In this document: positions 8,306-16,952 of the stretch, piece by piece
Numbering within the stretch: the first letter of the stretch is position 1
How the letters are laid out: each line of letters starts with the position of its first letter
Assembly (NCBI GenBank): GCA_024403655.1
Contig: JAKSRK010000009.1
Location: forward strand, 1-45,448
DNA: 45,448 nucleotides
Direction: 5' to 3'
DNA from: Saccharofermentans sp.
GTDB taxonomy: Bacteria > Bacillota > Clostridia > Saccharofermentanales > Saccharofermentanaceae
Notes under the pieces: generated by a model
Told to the model about the DNA's origin: nothing
The model's input: only the letters and a program-made list of their open reading frames with translations
Database searches by the model: none
Position numbers and translations under genes: made by a program

Positions 8306-8330
8306 ATTATTCACCTCCTTATGGTCATTG

Positions 8331-8352
8331 GCCCGACACTCATATGCCGAGC
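8331..8352 (-). promoter_or_regulatory. Hairpin in the rpsF leader
   Basis: In the mRNA, GCUCGGCA and UGUCGGGC pair over 8 bp (two G-U pairs) around a 6-base loop, 10 bases upstream of the rpsF ribosome binding site. An additional small stem GCTGT/ACAGC lies just 5' of it. S6:S18 autoregulatory leaders are known in many bacteria, but I do not see the CCG loop signature of that motif, so the assignment is uncertain. Confidence 0.4.
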
Positions 8353-8381
8353 AAGGATGCTGTATATAAACAGCGTTTGTC

Positions 8382-8411
8382 AGAATAACATACCAAAGTT
8401 CCTGTAGTCAA
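8382..8411 (-). promoter_or_regulatory. Promoter P2 of rpsF-ssb-rpsR (proximal)
   Basis: TTGACT (8406-8411) and TATTCT (8382-8387) are separated by 18 bp, with a TG dinucleotide one base upstream of the -10 (TGTTATTCT), i.e. an extended -10 element. Confidence 0.6.
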
Positions 8412-8466
8412 GCGTTCTGCCGACATTCTTATTGTTCGCATCTTTTCAAATAAACTTACTGACTAC

Positions 8467-8495
8467 ATTTTACATTGGCATTTTGTGTTTGTCTA
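8467..8495 (-). promoter_or_regulatory. Promoter P1 of rpsF-ssb-rpsR (distal)
   Basis: TAGACA (8490-8495) and TAAAAT (8467-8472) are separated by an ideal 17 bp. The -35 lies 7 bp downstream of the LexA-like palindrome at 8503-8516. Confidence 0.6.
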
Positions 8496-8502
8496 GATTT
8501 TT

Positions 8503-8516
8503 AGAACAGATGTTCT
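8503..8516. promoter_or_regulatory. LexA-box-like palindrome upstream of the ssb operon
   Basis: AGAACAGATGTTCT is a near-perfect palindrome matching the Gram-positive LexA consensus CGAACRNRYGTTYC at all core positions; only the outermost C on each side differs. It is 7 bp upstream of the P1 -35 hexamer. It also lies just after the Sua5-fusion stop codon, so a contribution to transcript ending cannot be excluded, although the minus strand continues with A residues rather than T. Confidence 0.5.
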
Positions 8517-8532
8517 TATTTTATCCCGATAA

Positions 8533-10305
8533 TCAGATTCTCTCCGCTCCGAGATCCTTCAGAATATAGGGGAAGAGAATCTCAAGCCATGCTCTTAAGG
8601 CTCTGACCGTGTGAATATATGTCTCCTTATTCTCTCCCTTGGGATCGGGGATGGATACTGATACTACTCTTCCCTGCTCATCCTTTATTACAAGGCCCTT
8701 GGAAGCCGCATAAGAAGAGATGGAATATACCTTCTCGCTAAGTTCGGGATAATTATCAGCAATCTCGAATGCCTGCTCATCTCTTAATGCAAGAATGAGA
8801 TCGTTGTCATCGTAAACGGAAGCACAGGCTCTGGATGTCAGGTGATGGTCTATGCTTCTTCCCGTCTCTTCCTTCATGACTTCTGCCATCTTCTTGTCTA
8901 CGCCTTCACCGTCAGCCGCATAAAGGCCGGCAGATTCCGTATAAAGCTCTGCCTGAGTCTTTAAGTCAAGTTCACTGCAGTAAGGACCGTTCTCCTCGAT
9001 GAGCATTCTCATTATGCTTTCGCAGGAAGCGGATAAGGTCTTATTGTCATCGCAGACAAAAAGAACAGATGAAGTAAATACGTTATTAAAATCATCTTCG
9101 CTTACAAATCTTTCCGTCTTTGCCTGCATATTATTTTTAATGCCGTCGGTGACTTCTCCCGACTTTACTGAAGCCTTGGAAAGACGATTCATGTAAGCTT
9201 TGCCTATGCCGTCTTCCGGGAAGCCTGCTGCCAGAATGACATCGACACCCTGAAGGTCGAGATGGCGAAGGCCGGCAAAAAGTCCGTGAGAAGCGGCTGA
9301 AGCGTCACACATATCTCCGTAAGGGTATATCCAGATATGAGAAGCCATTACCTTATCGTCTAATCTTACGAGGATCTCCTCTGCTTCTCTTCCGGCATAA
9401 ATACCGATTCTTGCAACGGGATTGCTGTCCAGGATTTCTCTGCACTTCATTATGTAGGGTGAGGCCAGATCAAAGAGAATTTTCTTACTCTCGTCAGGAA
9501 GATCTCTTATGGGATCCTTACCTTCTTCCGCCTCGGTCGGAACGGTAACAGTCGGATACTCAAGCTGCTCCTGAGTCAAAGGAACAATTACTACTTCAGC
9601 ATTAGGCGCATAGTGGCGATACTTCATGCCGGGAGCCATCGGAGCGCTGTCATCGTCCTTCTTTCCCGCATAGGAAGTATCCTTAAGACAGGCGCGCTCA
9701 ATCATTTCCTTTGTTACAGCACCGGGACGAAGAATAACAGGCAACTCTCCCGTGGCATCTACTACAGTGGACTCTAATCCGACAATACTCTCTCCACCAT
9801 CTATAACAGCGTAGATTCTGCCGTTCATATCATTCATTACATGGGAAGCGGACGTAGGAGAAGGGCTTCCGGAAAGATTAGCGGAAGGAGCTGCTACAGG
9901 ACAGTCACATGCCTTAAGAAATTCATTACATGTCTTATCGGAAGGCATTCTTATTCCTACCGTATCAAGTCCGGCAGTTACTTCAAAAGGAATCTTATCC
10001 GACTTTTTTACTATTACCGTAATAGGGCCGGGCATAAAGCTGTCCATAAGCTTTTTGGCAAGAGGAGTAACTTCTGCGGCAATCTCATCTACCTGCTTAA
10101 GGTCGTGTATATGTACGATAAGCGGGTTATCCGAAGGTCTTCCCTTCGCTTCAAAAATCTTTGCAACAGAAGAAGCATCGCAGGCATTGGCTCCAAGACC
10201 GTACACGGTCTCTGTGGGGAAAGCAACAACCTGACCTTCCCTTAAGGCTCTTGCAGCATCCTCTACTGCATTCTTATCGTTAGCTCTAATAAACTTTGTC
10301 TCCAT
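8533..10305 (-). CDS. Threonylcarbamoyl-AMP synthase Sua5 fused to a degenerate low-molecular-weight phosphatase domain
   Basis: Residues 10-195 are a complete YrdC/Sua5 domain (KGRPSDNPL at 54-62, SANLSG at 141-146), which makes threonylcarbamoyl-AMP from Thr, bicarbonate and ATP for tRNA t6A37. A linker with MAPGMKYRHYAP (223-234) and the Sua5 C-terminal domain (about 270-380) follow. Residues 412-588 then resemble a low-molecular-weight protein phosphatase: VLFVC with Cys418 as the nucleophile position, and DP at 553-554 as the general-acid site. In the phosphate loop C-x5-R the Arg is Leu424 and the second Cys is Thr423, so phosphatase activity is doubtful. In Bacillus the related genes (ywlC, ywlE) are near neighbours, so gene fusion followed by decay is a reasonable inference. 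It follows prfA by 1 bp. Confidence 0.9.
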   Translation of the reverse strand: METKFIRANDKNAVEDAARALREGQVVAFPTETVYGLGANACDASSVAKIFEAKGRPSDNPLIVHIHDLKQVDEIAAEVTPLAKKLMDSFMPGPITVIVKKSDKIPFEVTAGLDTVGIRMPSDKTCNEFLKACDCPVAAPSANLSGSPSPTSASHVMNDMNGRIYAVIDGGESIVGLESTVVDATGELPVILRPGAVTKEMIERACLKDTSYAGKKDDDSAPMAPGMKYRHYAPNAEVVIVPLTQEQLEYPTVTVPTEAEEGKDPIRDLPDESKKILFDLASPYIMKCREILDSNPVARIGIYAGREAEEILVRLDDKVMASHIWIYPYGDMCDASAASHGLFAGLRHLDLQGVDVILAAGFPEDGIGKAYMNRLSKASVKSGEVTDGIKNNMQAKTERFVSEDDFNNVFTSSVLFVCDDNKTLSASCESIMRMLIEENGPYCSELDLKTQAELYTESAGLYAADGEGVDKKMAEVMKEETGRSIDHHLTSRACASVYDDNDLILALRDEQAFEIADNYPELSEKVYSISSYAASKGLVIKDEQGRVVSVSIPDPKGENKETYIHTVRALRAWLEILFPYILKDLGAERI

Positions 10306-10306
10306 G

Positions 10307-11380
10307 TCATTCCTCCGACGAAGTCATCTTACTTGCCGCATCTACTATAAGAGCGTCTACTATCTCGTCTATGCTGCCACTTAAAATCTCTTCCAGTTTG
10401 TAAAGAGTAAGACCTATTCTGTGATCCGTCACTCTTCCCTGGTGATAATTATATGTTCTGATTCTCTCGGAACGGTCTCCCGTTCCTACCTGTGAACGCC
10501 TCTGCGAATCTATGGCATCCTTCTCGGACGACCTTTGCATATCCCAAAGCTTGGACTGGAGTACGGCCATCGCCTTGTCCTTGTTCTTGTACTGGGATCT
10601 CTCATCCTGACACTGAACTACGATACCTGTCGGAATATGCGTAATTCTTATCGCCGAATCCGTCCTGTTGACGTGCTGTCCGCCGGCACCTGAAGCTCTG
10701 TATCTGTCTATTCTTAAGTCCTTGGGATCTATGGATACGTCCTCTGATTCAGCCTGTGGAAGAACTGCCACCGTAACAGTGGAAGTATGTACTCTTCCTC
10801 CTGATTCGGTAACGGGAACTCTCTGCACTCTGTGAACTCCGCTCTCGAATTTAAGCCTGCTGTATGCTCCCCTTCCGTCAACTTCAAAGACAAGTTCCTT
10901 GTAGCCTCCGAGCTCAGTCTCATTACAGTCAACTTCTTCTACCGTATATCCTTTAAGAGCTGCATAACCCTTATACATCTTGTATAAAGTATCGGCAAAC
11001 AAGGCCGCTTCCTCACCGCCTGCGCCGGCTCTGATCTCAACAATAACGGATCTGTCGTCGCGCGGATCCTTGTCTGACAGAAGAACAATAAGCTTCTCTT
11101 CCGTTTCTTCTATATCCGCTTTTGCCTGATTAAGCTGCTCCTGGGCAAGTTCGTGCATCTCGCTGTCAGAAGAAGACAGAAGCTCGAGAGCCTCTTTCTC
11201 TTCCTCAATCGCCTTCTCCCAGAGCTTTATGGTATCAACCTTCTCGCTAAGCTCTCCGAGCTCGCGGCTCAGCTTCATGTATCTGTCGCTGTCTGCAACT
11301 ACTGCAGGGTCCGACATGGAAGATACTATCTCATCGTATCTTGCAGCTATTCTTTTTATCTTACTTATATCAGGTTTCAT
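10307..11380 (-). CDS. prfA: Peptide chain release factor 1
   Basis: RF1, which ends translation at UAA and UAG. The 357-residue product has the GGQ catalytic motif ([15 protein letters not shown]) that triggers peptidyl-tRNA hydrolysis, and the PVT tripeptide ([14 protein letters not shown]) that reads the stop codon and separates RF1 from RF2. The frame is open 24 codons upstream, but that stretch is Arg-rich and unlike the family; [18 protein letters not shown] is a normal RF1 start. It overlaps the upstream membrane-protein gene by 11 bp and is followed after 1 bp by the Sua5 fusion gene; prfA close to Sua5 is usual in Bacillota. Confidence 0.97.
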   Translation of the reverse strand: MKPDISKIKRIAARYDEIVSSMSDPAVVADSDRYMKLSRELGELSEKVDTIKLWEKAIEEEKEALELLSSSDSEMHELAQEQLNQAKADIEETEEKLIVLLSDKDPRDDRSVIVEIRAGAGGEEAALFADTLYKMYKGYAALKGYTVEEVDCNETELGGYKELVFEVDGRGAYSRLKFESGVHRVQRVPVTESGGRVHTSTVTVAVLPQAESEDVSIDPKDLRIDRYRASGAGGQHVNRTDSAIRITHIPTGIVVQCQDERSQYKNKDKAMAVLQSKLWDMQRSSEKDAIDSQRRSQVGTGDRSERIRTYNYHQGRVTDHRIGLTLYKLEEILSGSIDEIVDALIVDAASKMTSSEE

Positions 11381-12104
11381 CAGTACTCTCTGTCTCCGGC
11401 GGAATCGTGCTTTCAGTCTCAATAAAGACCGTGCTGTCGATTCTGTAATCATCTATTTGTTCGGCATTCGATATTAACACATCGATAAGGGCATTAACAA
11501 ACATAGCCTGATCTCCGGTTACCGTCTCTTCCGGAATAATATTGTCGACAGGACCGGACCAGGGGACAAACATAGTTGTGGCATGATCACCGAGATCATG
11601 GTGAACCATAAAAATATATGCCCTGTAAGCATTGATGTTTGCTTCGCCTTCGATAATAAGCGGCACGTCATTCTCGCAGTTGCAGTTACGAATAATCTCG
11701 AGCTGCTCCTCGGTCAGGCTTACGTCCGAACCGACATAGATAAGCATATAGGAAGGATAGTCTCTGGGGACTACTTCATTAATTATATTGCCCGACGAAT
11801 CTCTCTCGATGCTGTGAATATCGCTCCACTTTATCGGCATCGTGACATTATTAATAAGTTCCGGAGTCAGCACGGTGAGATTAGGAATACCGGCTCTTAC
11901 TTCCGCTGACGGTTCGCCGATATAGTAGACCATGTAGTCACCTTCAAGACCTGCAAGAAGCTCGGCATGAGAACTGATGTCAGCTTCTCTCTTAGAAGCA
12001 TCATTGGAAGCCTTGAACTTTCTTACGGTTACTATAGTAGCCAGCACCAGAAAGACAGACAGTACAAGCGCTCCGAATATTACCGCCAGATGCCTTTTAT
12101 TCAT
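11370..12104 (-). CDS. Hypothetical membrane-anchored protein
   Basis: I do not recognise a family. The 244-residue product starts [11 protein letters not shown] and has one N-terminal membrane segment (about 6-28) with positive residues on both sides, then a mainly extracytoplasmic part, so it is either anchored or secreted. The exposed part is rich in acidic residues and has a Ser/Thr/Glu tail ([15 protein letters not shown]). Residues 130-215 contain [18 protein letters not shown], a His/Asp cluster that might be a binding site, though no known motif is seen. It overlaps the SseB-like gene by 4 bp (ATGA) and prfA by 11 bp, so it is translated as part of the malQ-to-Sua5 operon. Confidence 0.75.
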   Translation of the reverse strand: MNKRHLAVIFGALVLSVFLVLATIVTVRKFKASNDASKREADISSHAELLAGLEGDYMVYYIGEPSAEVRAGIPNLTVLTPELINNVTMPIKWSDIHSIERDSSGNIINEVVPRDYPSYMLIYVGSDVSLTEEQLEIIRNCNCENDVPLIIEGEANINAYRAYIFMVHHDLGDHATTMFVPWSGPVDNIIPEETVTGDQAMFVNALIDVLISNAEQIDDYRIDSTVFIETESTIPPETESTDET

Positions 12105-12835
12105 GAGATCTTATCTCCGTCTCTTTTAACAAAAGGCGCACTGCCAACAACGGCATCGTTGGCATAAGCCTCTTTATAGGAAGCAGTTATAGACGTAAGT
12201 CCGTCTGTATATGGCGTAATATATCTGTTGAAAGTATCGCAAAGGTAAGACATCTCGTCTCCTTTCCTGTCGGCATCGATTACAAACATCCAGCCGGTCA
12301 TCTCGTCGCTTAACCTTACAAAAAGCTTTACATATATGGCTTTGACTACAGGCTCTTCCTTCATGAAGGAGATCATTGCAGTTTTAAGATTCTCGGGATA
12401 GTGATCGGGTTCTCCGACCTTAACATCCATGGGGCCGCTCATCTGATCGTAGATCATCTTCAGCATCTCATGTCCGAATATAACCTCACTGCTTCCGGGA
12501 TCTATAACCATACCGTCCAGACGCAGTTCTTCAGCCATAACGGTAGAGAGGATATCATCGAACTTGGCCTTTACCAGCTTACTGTCTTTGCTGCCGTTTG
12601 CTTTGAATTCGTCTGTATCTGAAAATACGGCAAGATATCTTTTGCCGTTAGGATCACCTATAGCCGTAAAGCTGATTTTGCCGCCGTTATCGTTTACGGG
12701 TACTACGAATTCGGAAGCACATGCAAGGCGCAGAATCTCAGTCATGAGACTGTCCGTCTTCTCGCTTCTTAATCTTCCCATCAGCTCCTTAAGCTTCGCG
12801 TTATGTATCTGTCCGTCAAAAAATATATCTTCCAT
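12101..12835 (-). CDS. SseB-family protein
   Basis: A 244-residue soluble protein resembling SseB (enhanced serine sensitivity) proteins. The N-terminal SseB-type domain is seen at about 10-125: FVVPVNDNGGKISFTAIGD, then RYLAVFSDTDEF and MVIDPGSSEVIFGHEML. The C-terminal SseB domain follows at about 135-240, starting VGEPDHYPENL and closing with the typical PFVKR. The biochemical role of this family is not established. No catalytic motif is seen. It sits between an AEC transporter gene and a membrane-protein gene in one operon; it starts 20 bp after the transporter and overlaps the next gene by 4 bp. The ribosome binding site is weak (AGAGAG). Confidence 0.7.
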   Translation of the reverse strand: MEDIFFDGQIHNAKLKELMGRLRSEKTDSLMTEILRLACASEFVVPVNDNGGKISFTAIGDPNGKRYLAVFSDTDEFKANGSKDSKLVKAKFDDILSTVMAEELRLDGMVIDPGSSEVIFGHEMLKMIYDQMSGPMDVKVGEPDHYPENLKTAMISFMKEEPVVKAIYVKLFVRLSDEMTGWMFVIDADRKGDEMSYLCDTFNRYITPYTDGLTSITASYKEAYANDAVVGSAPFVKRDGDKIS

Positions 12836-12855
12836 TTAATTCTCTCTAATAATCG

Positions 12856-13785
12856 TTATGCAAACAGCCTGGATGAAAGTGACATAAGAAGAGGCAGGGT
12901 TATTGCCATAAGTATTAAAGTCAGGACTACTGTCCTTGCCGTGAACTTGGGAGCACAGTTGTGCTTTTCGGAATAAACGGCGTTCATTGTTCCCGAAGGA
13001 AGCGCAGTCATAACAACAAGGGTAATCATTGTTACGGGAGAAATGTAGACAAACTTTCTTACACACATAATTGCTATAAGCATCAGAAGAGGGAATACCA
13101 CAAGTCTTAAAAGTGCCACCACATATGACTTAATGTCGACAAAGAGCTTCTTTACGTCAACCGTAGCAAGAGTAGAACCCAGAAGAATCATCGACAAAGG
13201 AATATTCATGTCGCCTACAGTGTGGATAGTATGTGTAATGAACTGGGGCATTCTCCAGGGGATAACAAAGAGAATAAGCGATACTACAGAAGCAGCCGAT
13301 ACGGGATTAAAGATGATCTGTATCGGAGTGTGGCTCTTCTTCGATATAAGGTGAACACCGTAAGTGTAGAAAAAGAGGTTATAAACAAGGTTATATGTAG
13401 CTGCCAGAAGGATGCCGCTCGATCCCAAAAGGCTCTGCATAATGGGAATGCCGACAAAGCTTGTATTGGCAAAAACAGCAAGAGTTACAAAGACACGCTT
13501 CTCACTGTCTTCCATCTTACTTTTGGCGGTTAATCCCCTAAGAACGATAAGCGTACAAAGATAATATAGTACGGATGCACCCGCAACGGCAATTATTCCC
13601 TTCAGCATTTCGTAAGAATACTCATACTGACTTGAAGATATAATGGCGAAAGGCAAAATGGCGCTTAAGAGTATCTCCGTAAGCGTACTGTGTGTCCTTT
13701 CGTCAAGGAGTCTCTTTTGCCGTAATACAACACCGACAACAACGGTTACGGCCATTTCGAAAAGTACTTTATATAGTTCAGTCAT
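12856..13785 (-). CDS. AEC-family (auxin efflux carrier-like) transporter
   Basis: A 309-residue integral membrane protein with about ten predicted membrane helices in two five-helix halves, fitting the AEC / bile-acid-arsenite superfamily. The N-terminal half contains the motif region LPFAIISSSQYEYS and the second half LSMILLGSTLA (around 195-205), typical of AEC permeases. Bacterial members have been linked to malate, malonate or other organic-acid movement; the substrate cannot be read from sequence. It follows glpK by 9 bp, so an organic-acid or glycerol-related role is conceivable but unproven. Confidence 0.85.
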   Translation of the reverse strand: MTELYKVLFEMAVTVVVGVVLRQKRLLDERTHSTLTEILLSAILPFAIISSSQYEYSYEMLKGIIAVAGASVLYYLCTLIVLRGLTAKSKMEDSEKRVFVTLAVFANTSFVGIPIMQSLLGSSGILLAATYNLVYNLFFYTYGVHLISKKSHTPIQIIFNPVSAASVVSLILFVIPWRMPQFITHTIHTVGDMNIPLSMILLGSTLATVDVKKLFVDIKSYVVALLRLVVFPLLMLIAIMCVRKFVYISPVTMITLVVMTALPSGTMNAVYSEKHNCAPKFTARTVVLTLILMAITLPLLMSLSSRLFA

Positions 13786-13794
13786 CTGCCCTAA

Positions 13795-15351
13795 TTAGGA
13801 TTCTCCTTCTAAAGCCGCCATAAAAGCAGCTGCTTTCACGGCTTTTTTGTACTCACCCAAAGCTTTCCCTACACAGGTCATGTTCTCAGAGGGCGAATAT
13901 GTTTTGCTGGAATAATATAACCCTTTAAGCTCTTCAAGTGAAGTGAAAAATCCCGTCGTAAGACCTGCAAGAAGCCCGACACCCATCGCAGTCATCTCGT
14001 CGGAACGCGCTCTGGTTATGTCTATTCCCAGTAAATCCGACTGAAGCTGCATAAGAAAATTACTGGCACATACGCCTCCGTCGACCTTCATGTGAGTCGA
14101 AGAAATGCCGGTATCCTCCTTCATGAGTTCCAAAAGTTCGGTAACCTGATACGCGATGGATTCTATGCCGGCTCTTACTATATGATTTCTTCCGGAGCCG
14201 CGTGTAAGTCCTACTATGCTTCCTCTTACATCGGGATTCCAGTAAGGCGCACCAAGCCCGGTGAATGCGGGTACAAGATATACGCCGCCGTTATCTTCAA
14301 GCGAAGCACATATTCCGTCACACTCGTAAGGCTCCTTAATAAGACCAAGCTCATCTTTAAGCCAGCTTATTACCGCGCCTCCCTGAAATACGCTTCCTTC
14401 AAGAGCATAAGTCGTTCTGCCGTCTATCGACCAGGCTGCCGAAGTCAAAAGACCGTTGTCAGAGAATACAGGCTCCTCGCCTACATTCATGAGAGTAAAA
14501 CAGCCGGTACCGTATGTAGTCTTTGTGTCCCCTCTGCCAAAACAGTTCTGTCCGAAGAGGGCTGCCGCCTGATCTCCGGCAATACCCGTGATATGAATGC
14601 CGTTCAGGCTGAGAAGAACTTCCTGCTGCTCTGCTGTAAGAGCGTAGTTCTCAAGCATATCTTTGCTAAGCTCGATCGTGCCGAAGTCAGAGCAGGAAGG
14701 CCTTGGCTGAGCAAGACTGTCTTCCTTTATGCCGAATAACTCAAGAAGCTTAGGGTCATAACGCAGATTCGTTATATCAAAAAGCATGGTTCTGGAGCAG
14801 TTGGAATAATCCGAACAAAAACTCTTCTTATTCGTGAGTTTATATACCAGAAATCCGTCTATGGTTCCAAAGAGCAGTTCACCCCTGTCGGCTTTGTCCT
14901 TTGCTCCTTCAACATTCTCCATAAACCACCTCATCTTGGTCGCAGAGAAGTAAGGATCAAGCTTAAGTCCGGTCGTCTTACAGATATATGGCTCATTCTG
15001 CTTATAGATTTCTCTTCTGCAGATCTCCGCCGTTCTCCTGCACTGCCATACAATGGCATTTGCTATCGGAAGAGACGAATTCCTGTCAAAAGCAACAGTA
15101 GTCTCTCTTTGGTTAGTCAAAGCCAGACTGTCAATATTTCCGACTGCTTCCGGATTGGATATAAGAAGATCCGCCACTGTCTTTAATACCGACAGAAAAA
15201 TCTCTTCCGCATCGTGTTCAACGAATCCGGCTTCAGGATATATCTGCTTTATGGGAAAGGATGAGGAAGGGATAAAATTTCCCTTCCTGTCCAAAAGGAA
15301 CGCCTTGGTAGACGTAGTTCCCTGATCAACGGAGATTATGTATTCAGCCAT
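13795..15351 (-). CDS. glpK: Glycerol kinase
   Basis: FGGY-family kinase converting glycerol and ATP to sn-glycerol-3-phosphate. Visible features are the phosphate-1 loop DQGTTSTKA (9-17), the glycerol-contacting NQRETTV (80-86), AGDQAAALFGQ with the catalytic-base Asp, the phosphate-2 motif YGTGCF, and LEGSVFQGGAVISWLKDEL, which is characteristic of GlpK rather than other sugar kinases. At 518 residues it is slightly longer than the usual 495-505. It lies 21 bp after malQ. No glycerol facilitator or glycerol-3-phosphate dehydrogenase is in the window; glycerol could come from diffusion or lipid turnover. Confidence 0.95.
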   Translation of the reverse strand: MAEYIISVDQGTTSTKAFLLDRKGNFIPSSSFPIKQIYPEAGFVEHDAEEIFLSVLKTVADLLISNPEAVGNIDSLALTNQRETTVAFDRNSSLPIANAIVWQCRRTAEICRREIYKQNEPYICKTTGLKLDPYFSATKMRWFMENVEGAKDKADRGELLFGTIDGFLVYKLTNKKSFCSDYSNCSRTMLFDITNLRYDPKLLELFGIKEDSLAQPRPSCSDFGTIELSKDMLENYALTAEQQEVLLSLNGIHITGIAGDQAAALFGQNCFGRGDTKTTYGTGCFTLMNVGEEPVFSDNGLLTSAAWSIDGRTTYALEGSVFQGGAVISWLKDELGLIKEPYECDGICASLEDNGGVYLVPAFTGLGAPYWNPDVRGSIVGLTRGSGRNHIVRAGIESIAYQVTELLELMKEDTGISSTHMKVDGGVCASNFLMQLQSDLLGIDITRARSDEMTAMGVGLLAGLTTGFFTSLEELKGLYYSSKTYSPSENMTCVGKALGEYKKAVKAAAFMAALEGES

Positions 15352-15372
15352 ATTACTGCCCTTTGCTCAGTC

Positions 15373-16920
15373 TTATCTTCTGTAGAGACGATTAAGCTCC
15401 CTGTACCATTCGTTATCTATTCCGTCCAGGTCTTCCTTAGTAAATCTTACCTGCCAGTTGCCTGTAGCGGTTCCCGGAATGTTGATTCTCGTATCTCCGC
15501 CGTAGCCTAACTGATCCTGTATGGGGATAATCGTGCAGTCGGCATGACTCATCCAGAGTGTCTTGATTACAGATCTGATGGAAGCACTTCTCGTTCCGCC
15601 GTCACCCCAGTTAGCACCCTCAAAGCCGCAATACTTAAGGCACTCGGCTCTCTCGTCTTCCTTAGCTTCCCAGAGCCATCCGAGCATTGTATTGTTGTCA
15701 TGTGTTCCCGTATATGCAACGGAATTCTTCGGGAAGTTATGCGGCAGATAACCGCTGTCTTCCCAAGGGTTAAATGCGAACTGCATAACTCTCATGCCGG
15801 GAAGTCCCGATGCTTCGATAAAGGCATCAAGGTCGGGAGTCTTCTCGCCCAGGTCTTCAGCGATAAGTCTGCTTGAATCACCGAACTTCTCGTTAAGTAC
15901 ATCAAAGAATCCGAGTCCCGGACCCTTGACCCACTCACCTGTTCTTGCAGTCTTGGCCTCCGAAGGAATCTCCCAGTAAGATGAGAAAGCTCTGAAATGG
16001 TCAATTCTTAAGATGTCGTAGAGCTTATAGTTCTCTTCGATTCTGGTCATCCACCACTCATAACCGGTCTTCTTGTGCTTATCCCAGTCATAAATGGGAT
16101 TGCCCCAAAGCTGGCCGTCTTCGCAGAAATAATCCGGAGGTACGCCTGCTACCTTATCGAAGATATATGCAGTCTCAGGAATCTCATCGTCCTCGTCCTG
16201 CTTCTCAATCTTCTTACCGGGCTTTGCCATCTTGAACAGATCTCTTGCTGCCCAGACATCAGCCGAATCACATGAAACATATATCGGCATATCACCGATT
16301 ATCTTAATGCCAAGTTCATTTATCTGAGACTTAATATCCTGCCATTCGCTTGCGAAAATATACTGAACGAAGGCATGGAACATGTAGTCCTCTTCTTCCT
16401 TGAGCTTATCTACTGCACTCTTCTTATAAGCTCTGAGGTCCTCGTCATCCCACTGCCACCAAGCTCTCTGATAGTACTTGTCCTTGGCAGTCTGATATGC
16501 GGCTACATCCTGTGCCCACTTATTCTCTTCGAGGAATTTGTTGATTTCATTCTTAAGATTGTCGTCTGCTCTTGTAAAAGCCAGGCGGAGCATCTTCTCT
16601 CTGGCAACTCTTAAAAAGTCGTAATCTATTCTCCACTTATTGACGTTATGTTCCTGCTCAACTACTTCGTTGGCGTTAAGAAGTCCTCTCTTCATGAGTC
16701 TTCTGGGGTCAATAAACAGCCAGTTACCTGCAAAGGCGGAAAAACTCTGATAGGGGGAATCACCCGATCCCGGATAAGAGAAAGGCAACACCTGCCAATA
16801 CTTCATCCCCTGTTCCTTAAGCTGCTTACCGAATGCAATTGCTTCCTCTCCCAATACACCGATACCAAAAGGTCCGGGCAGAGAGGCAATGTGCATTAAT
16901 ACTCCTCCTCCACGTTCCAT
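15373..16920 (-). CDS. malQ: 4-alpha-glucanotransferase (amylomaltase, GH77)
   Basis: Transfers alpha-1,4-glucan segments between malto-oligosaccharides, releasing glucose; used in maltodextrin and glycogen metabolism. The 515-residue product begins with the GH77 hallmark GVLMHIASLPGPFGIG. It contains LRIDHFRAF (nucleophile Asp), RLIAEDLG (acid/base Glu) and YTGTHDNNTMLGW (third catalytic Asp). ATG with an excellent AAAGGAGG six bases upstream. First gene of the operon running to the Sua5 fusion, and divergent from prfC. No other glycogen or maltose gene is nearby. Confidence 0.97.
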   Translation of the reverse strand: MERGGGVLMHIASLPGPFGIGVLGEEAIAFGKQLKEQGMKYWQVLPFSYPGSGDSPYQSFSAFAGNWLFIDPRRLMKRGLLNANEVVEQEHNVNKWRIDYDFLRVAREKMLRLAFTRADDNLKNEINKFLEENKWAQDVAAYQTAKDKYYQRAWWQWDDEDLRAYKKSAVDKLKEEEDYMFHAFVQYIFASEWQDIKSQINELGIKIIGDMPIYVSCDSADVWAARDLFKMAKPGKKIEKQDEDDEIPETAYIFDKVAGVPPDYFCEDGQLWGNPIYDWDKHKKTGYEWWMTRIEENYKLYDILRIDHFRAFSSYWEIPSEAKTARTGEWVKGPGLGFFDVLNEKFGDSSRLIAEDLGEKTPDLDAFIEASGLPGMRVMQFAFNPWEDSGYLPHNFPKNSVAYTGTHDNNTMLGWLWEAKEDERAECLKYCGFEGANWGDGGTRSASIRSVIKTLWMSHADCTIIPIQDQLGYGGDTRINIPGTATGNWQVRFTKEDLDGIDNEWYRELNRLYRR

Positions 16921-16952
16921 AAAGTTCCTCCTTTGCGACTACGCCGCAAACT

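Noticed and set aside
8312..8314. GTG start for rpsF
   Set aside because: It overlaps the Shine-Dalgarno sequence; the ATG at 8305 is correctly spaced.
11381..11452. N-terminal extension of prfA by 24 codons
   Set aside because: The extension is Arg-rich, lies inside the upstream gene, and RF1 proteins start at MKPDI-like sequence; the ATG at 11380 is preferred.
14092..14739. 215-codon open frame on plus inside glpK
   Set aside because: Antisense shadow of an intact glycerol kinase gene; no promoter or ribosome binding site.
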